From assembly GCF_048128805.1 (NCBI RefSeq), contig NC_135997.1, forward strand, positions 17,196,116-17,260,115: DNA of 64,000 nt. The letters are read 5' to 3'. A program made the position numbers and the translations under genes. The notes beneath the pieces were generated by a model. That model saw only the letters and a list, made by a program, of their open reading frames with translations, searched no databases and was not told where the DNA came from. This document shows, in pieces, positions 25,192 through 42,560 of this stretch (its first letter is position 1; each line of letters opens with the position of its first letter). This stretch comes from Centroberyx gerrardi (taxonomy: Eukaryota > Chordata > Actinopteri > Beryciformes > Berycidae).

Positions 25192-25399
25192 CACGAAGTG
25201 TTTTCCTACGGCCACAGTCTTCTGTCTGCGCAGTCTTCCTGCAGCATACTGCAACCTGTCGCTGCTGTAGCCGGCGAGATGTAAATCAGGTTTGTTCAGT
25301 CAGATTTGTCATTGAAGCTCCCAAGTAAACAGTTGGGCTGACAGTTCTCATGTCAAGGAAATCAGACGAAGTGAATTAAACTGAAGAAACGGGTGTGTA

Positions 25400-25600
25400 A
25401 GCACTAGCTGTTAGCCGGTTGTTCAAACGAGCTCACGCGACGGGCTGAGGAGGAACAACGAGGTGTCTCTTCGTTTATTAACGTGTTGTTGTTATCATGT
25501 CCCCCTAAGGCAATACTATCCACAGTAAACGGCGTGAACCACCGAGCTTGTCCAGTCCGCTTCCGGGTTCACGTACACTTCCGGTAGAATGTTGATCCTG
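25400..25600. promoter_or_regulatory. pigb: PIGB upstream/promoter region
   Basis: Two ETS-type sites (GCTTCCGGG, CACTTCCGGT) lie about 370-390 bases upstream of the PIGB start codon in a CpG-containing stretch. This suits a TATA-less housekeeping promoter. It may be bidirectional, since PIGBOS1 lies downstream on the other strand. Confidence 0.45.
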
Positions 25601-25719
25601 ATTTCACAATAAAAGTCCTGAAGCTTGAACGAAGCGATGATCATAAAAACGGACGTATTTACTAAATAAAACACATTATTTAAATTAATTTGTTATTATC
25701 ACTAAAAGCTTTTGGTTGA

Positions 25720-26460
25720 ATATCTAGCGTGATTGAACATGCTAATATAAACAAAATGTGCGTGGGGGTGAAATTGAATATTGAAATATGTCAAAGAATA
25801 AATAACATATTTATCTTAGCTGAGATAATTGTGACGATACTTTGTAATAGGCTGAGGAGGAACGGCCAGGGAAAGTTGTGGTTTGTTCAGATTCAGCTGC
25901 AGTCAGTTTGACCTTCCATTATTAAATCATCGAAATTTTGATGATAATGCTAAGATGACACAGAATGGGAACTGCTCTATTCAGCTTTGTTGGATACCTG
26001 CCACATAGTGTATGACAAAGAGAAAGCAGACACCAAAGAGACCCCTTCAATTTTAAATGATAACGACATACTGGAAGTACCATTTGGAAGGGTTGAGGTG
26101 AAACTGTTGATAAGAACTGCCGTCATGAACTCCTGGCAAAAGAAATGGGATACAGATAATACAGAAAGGAAATAGCCTACTATAGAAATCTATAAAGGTG
26201 AAACCCTATAAAGGGAAAAGCAAGAGAGAAGAAGTCATCTCTTTTTCTAATGTCAACATGTAATTCAGATAAATGTGATAATTGTGATGTTCCAGAAGAT
26301 ATAGTGGATATACTTTGGAAATGTACATTGGAAGGGAATGAAATTTGAAAGAGTTTATAGCAATGGGAAAGTGTGGGGTGCAGCAGGGCTCTTTTTGATT
26401 TTCTATGGGATACAGGAATAAGAAATAGTGAATAGTTCAATTAAGTCATGACACTACACA
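25720..26460. other. Spacer between PIGB promoter and PIGBOS1
   Basis: Two short open frames on opposite strands show no recognised homology or splice context. It is probably non-coding. Confidence 0.45.
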
Positions 26461-26464
26461 CACC

Positions 26465-26654
26465 AGTACAGTAGGTGGCGCCATGCACCTTTTACGTTGC
26501 GGTCTGCCAGTAATTTACCGAAGAAGAAGAGTGCTTATCGTGATGTCCTGGTACAACAATAAGCGCTTTAGCAGTAACAACGTTTCAAGCACTGTGTTCT
26601 TCTGTCTTAACGTGTTTGGTGTCCTCAACCACTTCGGATAAAAAGATTACTTCG
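26465..26654 (+). promoter_or_regulatory. pigbos1: Probable PIGBOS1 promoter module and non-coding exon 1
   Basis: AGTAGGTGGCGCC (CTCF-like core) is followed about 47 bases later by GAAGAAGAAGA and then a transcribed-looking segment ending TTCG/GTGAGT, a good donor at 26654. The next acceptor, TTCTTCCAG at 27510, opens the coding exon. The same module stands before VRK3 at about 43145. Confidence 0.5.
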
Positions 26655-27196
26655 GTGAGTTGGCTCGTAGCACATTGCTGCTGTAGGGAATGTCAATGTC
26701 CACTAAATCACTAAAATCAAAATGTCTCTTGCGATACAGTTAGCTAGCTCGTTAGGTCACTGTCAAGCCAGCAGACGGCACTCACTCTGACATCCGATCT
26801 GGATCTTTCAAAATAATAGTCCTCATAAACTAGATTACAAACTTTTTAGAGAAATTGGTAAATCTGATTAAATGAAAGGTCAGTTTTATGTTGCAAAATA
26901 TTTTTAAATGAAGAACATACAATCATGCCACGTTGCCAATAAAATACTTGTATCATGTCAATATATTTTTTTTATTTTTTTTATTTTTACCATCTGAAAG
27001 ATTGCATAATTGTCCATACTGCAAAATACTTAGTTGTGAAGACTGACTATTTATATTTGTTGACGTCAAATGATTTCTCCCTTTAGATAATACTGCTTTC
27101 AAACACAATGTGTGCTCCCAAATTTATATAATTTGCCTTGTTTAAAATGCAGCTTACAATTAAATAAAGGCCCTGCATTCAGCTTCTGTAGGATAT

Positions 27197-27480
27197 ATGC
27201 AGGGGCTGGACAAAATAATAGAAACACCTAACAATATATAAATATCAAACACTTATTAAGTTGAAGGGCCACCCTTTGACCAGCTTCAGTCCTTTTTGGA
27301 TTGCTGTCATACAAGTCCTGAACTGGGTTAGTTTGTTAGTTAGTGGGATATTGAGCTATTCTTCACGAAGAGAAGCCTCCTGTTCTCTGAAGGATGAAGG
27401 AGGAGGAAAACTTCTTCACACTGTGATCCAGTACTTCAATGATGTTTTGCACTAGCATGATCCTTTCAAGTGTCCTGAAT
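27197..27480. repeat. DNA-transposon remnant upstream of the PIGBOS1 coding exon
   Basis: CAGGGGCTGGACAAAATAAT, then AGAAACACCTAAC, GTTGAAGGGCCACCCTTTG and GATATTGAGCTATTCTTC, are recognisable pieces of a fish-wide Tc1/mariner-like non-coding repeat. Its right edge runs up to the polypyrimidine tract of the PIGBOS1 coding exon. Confidence 0.5.
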
Positions 27481-27575
27481 GCCTTAACACCACTGTTCTG
27501 TTCTTCCAGGATCATCTTGTGACTCAGTGAAAGGATAAATTGATTGGGGTTCCCGGTTCCATATCGAGGGAAAGG

Positions 27576-27845
27576 ATGTTTCGACAGAGGATACCCTTCA
27601 CACAGATGGCCATTGCCACAATGCTGGGAGTTGCTGGTGGTGTTTATATTTACAGACCTTATTTTGAGCCTCTGCAGAAGAGCCCAGGACAGCAAAATCA
27701 GGATGTGCCAAAGAATCAGAGTCAATTAGAGGAAAATTATTTGTCAGTCCCAGAGAATCCTGAACAGGCAGAAGCCAGAGGAGCTGCGTCGGAGGCTGGT
27801 GGACTGTCAGAACCAGAGGCCACACCAGAAAAAAGGCCAGCATAG
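27576..27845 (+). CDS. pigbos1: PIGB opposite-strand protein 1 (PIGBOS1), mitochondrial microprotein
   Basis: A single coding exon of 89 residues, starting MFRQRIPFTQMAIATMLGVA and continuing GGVYIYRPYFE. Human PIGBOS1 is 54 residues (MFRRLTFAQLLFATVLGIAG, then GVYIFQPVFE), so the N-terminal 27 residues align without gaps. The hydrophobic run near residues 7-24 is the outer-mitochondrial-membrane anchor. In human cells the C-terminus contacts the ER protein CLCC1 and tunes the unfolded-protein response. The fish tail is about 35 residues longer, acidic and Glu/Pro/Ala rich, and poorly conserved. The exon opens at the acceptor TTCTTCCAG (27510). The gene lies head-to-head with PIGB, as in mammals. 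Confidence 0.9.
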   Translation: MFRQRIPFTQMAIATMLGVAGGVYIYRPYFEPLQKSPGQQNQDVPKNQSQLEENYLSVPENPEQAEARGAASEAGGLSEPEATPEKRPA

Positions 27846-27899
27846 ATGAATCCAGGCGTCTTTTGGAGAGATTGTTATTGTGCAACATAAAGTATTTAA

Positions 27900-29250
27900 T
27901 AATTTGCCTTATTTCACTTAATTATCTTCTCAATGTCAAAGTTTCATGTCTCATTGTTCTTGTCTACTATGTTTTTGATCGATGTCCAATGCTTGTACAA
28001 TGAAACAATGAAAATTGCACTGAATTCTTCTTTTTGTTGTTCTTTCACACTTATTCTTTTCCACTACATGCATGGAGAATAGACTGGCAACATTTTCCCC
28101 TAAAATCACCCCTCAAAAAAGAAACTATAAACCCACTAAGATATATTGCATATTGGCTTTGTTGGCAAAAAAGCACAATTAGGACGTTTTGAATCTAAAT
28201 ATTGCAGCAAACAGGTCAGCAACATGACATATGCAATCTTACTGTTTTCAAACTAGCTTTGATTCAAATATTTTGGAACACTGATAAAGCAGCTAGTGTA
28301 TGACTATAAAATCCCATACTTAGATTTCCTAGTTTCTAGCCTGGTCTAACAAGAGTTTAGATACTCAAACATTAAATATTCCCATTACTGCCATTTTAAG
28401 GCGACTTCGCACTGTGAAATGAAGCCCAAATGTTCTCTCAGATGTGAGTTCACTGAATTATTAATCTATGAAGACTCAAGGGCTAACCAAGTTGGTTTCA
28501 GCCTGACCAAAACAGATTTTTCCATCTCAGATTCAAGTGGGGAAATGGCCTGGTGAGTGTGGCCTGAACAGACAAGAAATAAATGTTTTCAGGCGAGGCA
28601 GTAAAACAGACTGTGCCAAAAATAACACATGCCTCCTTTCCTTCATTACCTCCTCATTCCCGCAGTGGCCCAAAACACAATGTTCACCTCAGCATGATGC
28701 CTGGTGTCCCACTAGTGGAGGAGCTGATAGATGCTAAAACATTTCCCAAAGTCTCCTCCGGGTGGCAGGCTGTCCTCTCCAGGAAAGAGCCTGCATAAAA
28801 TGATAGTGATATGTGTCCATCATCCCCAATCAAACGCCATGCTTCTCAGATGTGAGATGACTGGACCATTACTTAGGCAAAAACACAACTTTCAGAATTA
28901 TAATTATTGGTTTAAAGACATAGATTCAATTACTTGAAAGCTAACAACAACTTTTACCTTAATACATATTGACTTGAAAAGTTACTTTTAGCGGACTCAT
29001 CTATTAGCTTGGCAAGTTCATCTCACCTGACCTCTCATCTATGATGACACTGTATGTCAGGCTCTGTGGGGCAAACCCTGTCATCAAGATGCACTTTCCT
29101 CCTCTTTATGGACTGTAGCTGGAGTCCTGGGGTGAAGTGCCCCAAAGGTGCTGGTGTGTGATGGTGCAAAAGCGCTTTGAACTTTTAATTTTTACTTTTG
29201 GGAATCCCAAATTAGAGACTTTTTTTAATCTGACATACAGTAACTACATT
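27900..29250. other. PIGBOS1 3'UTR and spacer before RAB27A
   Basis: No further exon recognised; short ORFs have no homology that I can name. Confidence 0.45.
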
Positions 29251-29259
29251 ATGATAGTT

Positions 29260-29610
29260 ATTGCACATGAAGAAACCCGCAGTGAATCAGCACAACATGC
29301 CCCGGGCCTGGTGGACCGACCTCCCCTCCACTCAGCAGGGGTTACGGAGCATCCTGTAGCCCCGTTAACCTTTCATCCATCCACCACACTCTTAAAGCAC
29401 TTTAAAAGTGTTTCGCCTGGGCGGAGATTTCTGAAGCTCCTTTCCGACCCCAGCAGGTCTACAATAACCGAGCTGAGCGTGAGATGTGAGATGGTTTTGT
29501 AGCCGTGTGGTGTTTCCCCTCCAGTTAGCTGGTGAGTAACCAACGGCCCCGAGCTTCGTGGGAGGAGCCGCTTCTCCTCAGCATGAATACCACGGAAAGT
29601 AAGTAGTGTG
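29260..29610 (+). promoter_or_regulatory. rab27a: Probable RAB27A promoter and non-coding first exon
   Basis: A local rise in GC/CpG ends in two good donors, AGCTG/GTGAGT at 29531 and GGAAA/GTAAGT near 29600, either of which could end a 5'UTR exon spliced to the acceptor at 35350. No TATA box was seen. Confidence 0.45.
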
Positions 29611-32600
29611 GTGTTAATGAAGCTAGGCAGCTAATGCAACTAATGGCCCAAAGGGGCGACGGAGAAAGCACGGTCCTGATTTAGTTTACCTTTCGGGAAA
29701 GCCTCACTGTTAGTTTACAGCTGTTATTAATCACGAAACGTTACGCAGCAACGCCCAGGGGCTGGTAAGTGTATTTTCAGGAAATGTCACTCGGGGAAAA
29801 CAGTTTCTAGCATCTGCCTGGAGTTAGCGAGAGGCTGGAAAGTTTGCTTAACTTGCTTGCTAGCCTGATTATTTGCTACAATGACTGATAAACTGCTTAC
29901 AGCTCTTCAATTTGAACCCTCACATAATCCAAGACCAGACGCTGGGAAACATGTTTTTTTCTCTTGATTGTTTTTTTTTTGTGTTTTTTTTTACACCTGT
30001 CTTCTTCTCTTCTCAACTGTAATGTTAGCTTTTCTTTTCGGCAGCTAAACAGACAAACCTCTGTGTTGTGATTATAAATCAGTCCTTCACCCTGCAGGAA
30101 TAGTAGTTAACACCTAACAGTTTCCAGGCAGTCTGGCAGACATACTGTAGGCTGCTATATTTCTGTGTGACAGATGAAGGTGGGAAGTTGCAAAATGTCT
30201 TCTAGAGATCCATATCATCTCCAAAAGTGTCATTTCTGTGTGAGAGGTCATCTGACCACCCAGGACGACCACATGAGGACCAGCTGAGGGTCATTAGATC
30301 AGGGTCATTCTCTGTTTTAAGTTGGCATTTGTTTCAGTTAATCAATTTGATGAGTTTCTGTCTCATCGTGGGAATGAGTTTTCAGTCATGCCTCATGTAT
30401 CCTCTCACATCCTGGTGCTGGTGTTGGGCTTCTTCAACAGGTATTTTAATGACTGGATAGTTAGTGACATTGGATGCCAGAGTTTAAAGATGCTTGGCAT
30501 TCATATCTATTATCACCCATTACTTTTTATAGATTTGTGGCATCTATAAAAAGTGGCATATCATTTTAGCACATTGTGTGGCAAGTGAGTGCCGAGGCAT
30601 TTAGTGTCGCCCTTCTGCTACATCCCTTTTCATCTTGTGCAGTTACAGTGGCTTAAGTTTATGGTATCTGCATTTCCTCATTTTCCTGAGGAGCTGACAG
30701 CCTCTGTGTTGGACCGCTGCCCAGGGTGGGTCCTGCACTTCTTCTTGACGTCTGATTAAAGCCAGTTTTTGTTTGCTGGTCTGTGTGGGTGGTAGGAGCT
30801 GCCTGGCAAACACAGCTAATTCCCTCAGTCCTGCTGCTACAGCTGAGGAAGAAATGCCAGCTGAAAGGGATATCAAGGTACGGCTTGGAGCTGCTCCAGT
30901 GTTCAACCTGCTGGTCCTCCAAACAATCTGACCACCTTACAGCTATTCACCCCCATATTAAACTACAATTAGACAATCAGCAAAATGTCAGTAGTTTTCA
31001 ATAATGAACAAGTACAACAATTGAGAATATTGAAAATGTCAGTCCTCCACAAAATTGTCAGGAGAATCCTGCTTTATATTATAGCTATCAGTTCCATACT
31101 AGACAAAATGTTTCTTAATATTTTGTTCTAGACACCAAAACATTCGGTTAACCTAATTGCAGTAGTTGGTCATGGAGTGTTTTCACTACCATTTCACAGT
31201 CAGTGAGCCTCTCCTGCTGTGAGGAGCCTCCACCCCACCTGAAAGAATTCAGTTACATTACTCTGAGTGGATCGTTTTAGTGTCACATGGTGTAAATGCT
31301 GTTTGTAAGACCTTTCCACTGAAGGGAAATACTATATTCTGTAACACCTTGGTATTTTAGTGCGACAGGGCCTCAGGTGCTGTCTATAAAGAGGTACAGA
31401 GTTGTTATTTTTGCTTTAAAAGTGGACCGATTTAACCCAGATTAGGTTAACCTACATGTTTTCTGAGGCAGAAAGGTCAATATGGGCAAGTTAATAAGGC
31501 AAGCTGGAAATGGGCAGACAAACACCCGTCTCCCAGCCAATGATTCACAATGTAGCCCTAGATTTTGATGTAGGCTAAGAGGAGACAGATGTCTTGCCAA
31601 GTATTCTGGCCAAGAATTCATGTTTTCTTAAAACCAACTCCTTTCCACCTTTTTGACTTAAGTGAATAGTTAGATCAGCATCATTATAGTTAATTTAGAG
31701 AAGTCTACATCCAGTAAAGGGATAAGGGTTAGAAGGTTGGAAATCAAGCCTGATAAGGGCATTAGAGTTCACTTTACGTTCAGCACGGTCTGTGTTAGAC
31801 AGTAATTAGGATAAGAGTTAAATATTTCCTCTCACTGCTTCCTTTACTGCACTCAGAGTATTTTGTTGCCTAACATAACGGAAGATCTTGCCCTGCCATC
31901 ATAGCTTTTGTGCTTCCTTTTCAAGTTGTGATAGGACTAGATAGTGTGATATAACTACAAAATGGTGTTGAAAATTCAGTTTTCAACACAGTTTTATGTA
32001 CTAGGTGTAGCCTACTAATATGCATGACCACTTCCACCTTCTTTTCACTTTACCAACCGCCATATGGACATGTTATCTATGTTTTGAATTGGACCAATAT
32101 GTCGTTTCTTAATGAGCATGCTCAGTTATCTTGGTGATAGTCTGTGGTAATTCACTTACATAATCTGCATCTTCAACAGTGTGGTTTTGCTTGACTTAGG
32201 CCACTGCAAGTAACATGCAGATATCCTGTACTGACTCAAGTTCGTTTGGATAGCAGCACAGCCAGTTTTCTGTCAGGACTTTCAATGATGTCAATTATTC
32301 GGGTGGAAAAAAGATAATGTCAAATATATATGCTGATAAACATGGTCCTTGGTGAGTAATCTCTCTTTTGGCTCTCAGAGTTGTTAATAGTGACTCAATG
32401 AAGGCTATTTGACTACTTAGCCTAAGTGTATCTTTATTCAACAAATTGTCATTTTAATATCCAAATAGAATAAGTGGTTCAAAAAAGTATTCACTATTTT
32501 TGACGTCTTGCACATCACACTGCTGAAGGATTTTAAAATACATGCACTGGGGACTTTTGTGTATCAGAGGGCCTTTCAAATGGAAGATGAGCGACAATGC

Positions 32601-35350
32601 AGGAAAGATGAAAAGTGGCAAGAAGTTGTCATGTTAAAGTGAATAAACCACCTTGCTTACATGTGAATACAAAGAATGTGCATGTTGTGGCCTGAGGAAG
32701 GAGGAGCAACTTAGTTCATTGATAGATGTGGAGCGAGCTTGCTAGCAAGTTTAGCCTGTTAGATTAATACATTTCACTGTGGGGTACCAATTTATAACCA
32801 TACCTTATTATTTATATTCGTCAACAACAGAAGGCAGATAGTGAAAGTTTGGCCTGCTAATAGCCACGACTTATTTATATTATTAATAAGGTAGGGATGC
32901 TTTTTTTTTTTTGAAGATTTTTTTTCAGTGTACACTGATGGAAAGTGGCTGTGAAGGCCTGAAGGTCTTTCCATCATCGGGAAGCCAGGGAGGAGAAGAG
33001 TCTAGACTGCGTGGATTAATGGGTCAGGTTGCCACATAGAGGGTAAAATTTTAATTTGCATTGCACATTTCAAAACACACTTACAAAGAGCTTAAATAAA
33101 AGCATCAGATAACATCAGTAGTAAAAAGTAAAAAGCAATGTAAGCAAAGCAAGAACCTGAAAACGTCATGTAAAAAGTGGTTGTCAAGCACTAAAGATCA
33201 TTACGTAAATATAAGTTTTAAGAACTGGTTTATACGATGATGCTGAGCCGGCCTAAGCTCCTTGGCCAGGCCGTTCCAAAGGCCTGTGTCTTAAAAGTGC
33301 AAAGTAAAATCTTAAAACAAATAAAAATAATACAAATTCCTCGTGCCGACAGACTCTGTGCCTGTAGCTGCAGAGATCAGGCCACAAGCGGAGCGTCAGA
33401 CTTCATAGTTGCAGGGCTTCGTGTTCATAGTTCACCAACCTTTGAGGCACATCACCGGCTTGAGCAAACCACTTCCATCACACCGCATTTATCATGGATC
33501 TTGATTTTGCACGAGACCTTAAGCTGCTTATTGCTTAGGATGAAGGCTTCAGTGCCGGTCACAGTGGAAGAATGTTGGACTTGTCTGAATCCTTTTCTAT
33601 GCCATGGTCATATGATTCATGCTATGTTTTCTTAGTTTGTACTGTAGGAATTTGTAGACCTTGCCGATTGGGAATTTAACATCCAGTAGATATCTGCTTC
33701 TTATTCTCATTGTGTAGCTGTAAGAAAAGGCTGGATTTCTATGCTGTAATTCTCATTATGTTTCAGTCTTTAGCCCAAAACGTGAAGAAAAACAGTCTAC
33801 TAATCAGGGGAAAGTTCACTGTGGAAATTCTAATTATATAACTAGATATATAATTAATTCTAAGTACTTTCATGCCACAGTGTAGTGATGGTGTGTGTAG
33901 GCAAAAACTGAAATATCATTTGGTTAGGTGTGTGTGAGTGGCCGCAGAGGGACAGAGGGATTTCAAGTGTTTCCTGTTACTGTGTCAGCAAGAAGAACAG
34001 GAAAGACTTCATGGTACACAGATTAGCACTTCTATCTAGGCTACTGTGTCTACATTTCTAGAAGGGTTGCATCATATTGGAAAAAAAGGCTAAATTGATA
34101 TGTATTTCTTCTCCCAGAATTGACTACAAGTTAATCCACATAGAACGTGAGTCTTATGTGGGTAGGCCTCGGCCTGTTTTCTCTGTTTTCCCTCACATAA
34201 AGGAAATGGATATTGCTTTAGGCCATGTTGCGATATCTAATGGGTTACTTACGGTAATGGTTATGCATAGTTAATAGTTTTAAAGTGAAGCCTAGGCCTA
34301 AGCTGTCTCACAGTCTTGTCACTATGTTTTGTAATGGGTACAATGTAACACGTTGCCAAATTCGGATTGGCTTCTGTAGTAAACTGAGTTCTGTGAGGTG
34401 CGGGACATTCGTTCACGCAACACTACATCAGAAAATTGGCACAGGCAGACCTGCTGTAGTGTTTGACAGCTGTTCATGCTCCTGGTCAACCTGCATCACC
34501 TGAGTGAGGATGGAGCGCATCTAAAGATGATGGCCAGTACTGTTAGTGAATGTAGATTGCATACTATTAACCAACCAGTTTGACTAAAAAGACTACAGAC
34601 TAGACTACTGACTAAAAGCCAGGCACAGAACGGGACACAGATTGAGGTGATCAGTCCTTCAGCTCTTCATGAGAAATTAATATCTAAGTTCTATAATTGT
34701 TCATTTGAAACTGTAGTTCATATTAAAAATTATCTATGTTGGCAACAAAATGTTAGACAAATTATCTAAATGTCTTCAAGGAGACAGATAATGTATTAGC
34801 CCTGTAGTGGACAAATGGCTAATAATTAAGCCCCAGCTAGCCCTTATTTAGCCCTGGGGTAGACAACTGGCTAATGTACAGTATCAAAGACGTCCTGTTT
34901 TGTAACTGGCAATCTGTAGCTTACTAGAAGTACGTACCACACTTTCCACTTGTCCCGGATAATCAGACAGCCGTAAATGTCGAACGCTCCATGCGTGTTT
35001 GAGTGGATTGGTGAGCTGCTCGGGGAACTGTAGGGTGCTTTGACTGTGTGGGTTCAGATCCAGTTTGTGTGTCACCTTGGTTCTCTCTCTATCATCTCTT
35101 TACTTTACAACTTCACTCTCTTTCCTTTACAAGTTCACTCCATAATCTGGGGAAAGAAGTCATATTCTCATCACACAGTATATTGTCATTTGATCTCAGT
35201 GTTGTCTCATTTGTACATAGACCTAAATCTCAAAATACTCTGATTAGAGTGTGTCAAGTAGTTTGCCTTAGGTTTACAGAAGAAGTTTAGGCAAGAGGAT
35301 GTTGATTGTTCTCAGGTTTGTGTGTTTTGTGTTTTGTGTGTGTGTGTCAG
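29611..35350 (+). other. rab27a: Long 5'UTR intron of RAB27A
   Basis: About 5.7 kb without a recognised exon. It holds a perfect 13-bp hairpin at 30522-30554 (ACTTTTTATAGAT arms). A stretch at about 33040-33290 (GCTGAGCCGGCC, then GGCCAGGCCGTTCCAAAGGC) resembles an interspersed fish repeat. Confidence 0.5.
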
Positions 35351-35356
35351 ATATAA

Positions 35357-39302
<3,946 letters not shown>

Positions 39303-42300
39303 GCTCCACAGCAACGAGAAGCCATTTTAGTTCCCCCTCTCTGTAATACTGGTGTAAAATAGGAATGGATTACATTTGATAAGACATCTACGTTCGTGGT
39401 GACATTGATTTTTAACAAAGATAGAGTATATATTGTATTTTATGTTAGGTAAAACTAACATTAACTGCTGACCACTGCCCCACAAACCAGTGCATTATTG
39501 ATAAACTGTTATTGACGTGTTTCTGCTAAGTCAGTACAGAGTCAAGTGCCTTTTGAACACGGGCATTTTCATTTGAATTCATGAAATGAGTCTTTTAAGT
39601 AATTGATTCATATTGGCACATTTATTTCCTGTAATGCCTGGCTTAAATGTCCAACTTTGATCACCGGTTCAATATGCTGATCACATTTCCAGGCATGACT
39701 TCTGCGCTCCATATTGCCTGCCTCATCCTCACCACTCCACAGGGTGCCACAAAGCATGCTGCGATACCAAATATGTAATGTTATAAATATGTGAATACTC
39801 TCTTTACTTGCTGAAACATTAGCATGCATTCACACTGCGAGCAAGGCACTTAGTCCATTCATTTTCTACAGCCAGAGAAACGTTGACTGATGTTAACCAC
39901 GGTCACCTCATTTCCTCTTTGTTGGCGCAGAAAAGTTGGCTGTGGCTGAACTGAAGGGAAACGCTACCCACCAGCAACCGATTATGTACTACTGATGTGA
40001 TACTTGTGTATGTCCAGAGTAACGCTGCGACCTCATTGGCGCTACAGCAAAGAAAACCGTGGCTCAAATTGTCCATCCAGCATTAGCTCGGCAATCTTGC
40101 TAGTGGAATGAAGCCAGAGTTACTTTCCACCTTAGCACTTATGTATTTTGTTTCCTAAATCAACACTTGTGATTATGTTTGCCTGCAGAATGTAAATTAT
40201 GGAATACAATTTGACCAAGCCACGCAATTACAAAATTGGCTCTTCAATGGTTTGATAGTTGGGGTAAATGGGTCACCGATATTGAAAGTAGAAACTGAGC
40301 AGTACCTCAGGAAAACATATTTTTATCTTTATACACTTATTTGACCTTTTTGTGCATTTCTTCATCCTGTTTTATAAATGGATCTCAAAATGCACACATT
40401 CATTTGGGATTTTTTTGTCTGAAACCTGTGCAAAAAAACTGTAAATTTATTTAATAGAAAACAATTCAACACAAGTCTAGTCTGTGAAACTATTCTTCAT
40501 ATTTTATTTTGGATAACTTCAAATTGTTTTGTAGACATGAAATGTCTAGAGAGAATAATGTTACTGTACAGTACTGTAGGCAGCATCAGGTACAGTGAGG
40601 CGGACTTGGATCCAGACTCCTGAATTACTCATTTTTGGTTTTGGTTTTATTCACTTGTCAAACATGCCTACTGTTTTGAATTATACATGACTCAACAGTC
40701 TTTGGGGCTGCTTCCCTTACACTAGATCCCAGATGAGCCCCAAATATAAGTTTGTAGAGTAGAGTTTTGTAGATAAGATATCACGTTACAGAATTGTATA
40801 ACTTTCTATATTGTGGGTGTGAGTAAACAGTCCGGTGAAACTTCCAAAATAGTCATCATTCTCTCATTAGGCTAACTTCTGGGAAATTAAATAACAGTAA
40901 AATTAAACTATTCTATATTGACGGGGATTCCTCCTTAGGGCCACCTGGAGGTCCTCAGACCGCACTTTGAGAAGCATTCACGCTTCATTCCAGTCTGCTC
41001 AGTGTCAGAGCGTCAAAACGGCCTCCTGAGGAAACCCAAGCCAGAGCTTTGAATACTGAAGCTGTGGTTAATAAGCAAATACAACAGTTGAAAAAAACAA
41101 AAAATGAAAATGAGTTGTTCAGGTGCTGCATCCAGGAAGGATTGCTTTAGCATAATGTAAGTTTCTAACTTCTAGGTTTCTGGGCACTAGAAGACTCCAT
41201 TGCTAAATTACATAACCATAACTACATTATTGGATGGAAGTCTCTGTGTTTCAGGTGTTAGTCTGACCTTCATATGTTAGCAGGGGCATGTAGATTGCAG
41301 GGTGTTTTAATTTTTCAAAGCTAATAAACCCACATTTTGGTTTTACATTTTTGCAATTTTTTGGAGTAAGCCTTTGTATAAGTAAGAAAATGAAATGGGG
41401 CTTTTATATCAGACACTTTACCTTCATAGTGAGCATTTAGAATCCAAATGCCCCCTGTACCATTTCTTTGTATATACTGTTGACATTTTACATTAAAAAT
41501 GTGTAACGTATAATTGCACTCAGTAGAAAAAGACATATTATGTGAGAATATTTGTCCTAACTGGATTTAACAGTTTCACACACAAAGGGTTATTTATGAT
41601 ACACTGTCATCTATTCTTGAATAGTATAAGTCCTGATCACATGATATATTTAGTTAAGACTGATCATTAATGTAAACCGATATATATTTCACACTCTCAC
41701 AATTTCAGTCCACAGATTCAAATATTAGCAAAATTATCACTAAAATCTAATTTGTTTGATTATATCATGAAGATTGGCCTGCAATATAGATCTGATATTG
41801 TCAAACATGCCAAACACTTTCATATGCCAAATATGTAAATTATATCTAAAAATAAATGTTTAAATATTTATTTAATCATGTCTTGAAGCCATATCTCATT
41901 TACTTATCTTGGAAACATTTCACAGCCATGTCAAAGGTTCACATCATGTTCTATGACGTAATTAAAAGTTGGTAACTTTTTGAGGGGAGTTTGTGAGGAA
42001 AATGGATGAAAATAAGACTTGAGTCAGTGAGTACAAAGGTGCCGTGGATATCAGGTCCCGTAGCCGCTATTAATCTATTGCATGTTGTTCCTGCAACACA
42101 TAGGACTGTAAATAATAATCGCTTCACCATGATGCAAGTAAAATTTAAGTACTTTTCCAGTACTTTTTCCAATATTATTTTAATAATGCCAAGGATATAT
42201 AAGTAACTACATTTTACATTACATTAATACATCCCATTATATAAACATAGCCAAAAAGAAGATTTTAATGAATGTGACTGGGAAAACTGTAAATTGAGCA

Positions 42301-42400
42301 CTTATGAAGTGGGGATGAGCCTGAATGAGTGGGTGGAAAGGAAGGAAACTTTAAATTTTTACCAAATAATTAAAATTCAAAATCTGAAATGTTTTGAGTC
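39303..42400 (+). other. rab27a: RAB27A 3'UTR and spacer
   Basis: No exon. Candidate + strand poly(A) signals are AATAAA at 41323 and 41851. A relic of the GAGAACCACTG MITE family lies at about 40700-40980 (GGCCACCTGGAGGTCCTC, then CTTTGAGAAGC). Confidence 0.45.
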
Positions 42401-42414
42401 AATAATGGATCCAA

Positions 42415-42560
42415 ATTCCTTTCAATGTCCTTGACATGTCTCTACAACTTGATTGGAGTCCACTTATGGTTAATTCAATTGATTGGACATAAGTTAGAAG
42501 AAACACCTATGTCAATATCAGGTCCCACAGATGATGGTGCATGTCAGAGGAGAAACTCCG
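42415..42560. repeat. Tc1/mariner-type transposon remnant
   Basis: CAACTTGATTGGAGTCCAC, AATTCAATTGATTGGACATA, CAGGTCCCACAGATGATG and GTGCATGTCAGAG are successive landmarks of a DNA transposon extremely common in fish. Only about 150 bp survive; no transposase is readable. Confidence 0.7.

Noticed and set aside
28537-29502. Several 60-120 codon open frames before RAB27A
   Set aside because: No similarity, no splice context, overlapping in different frames.
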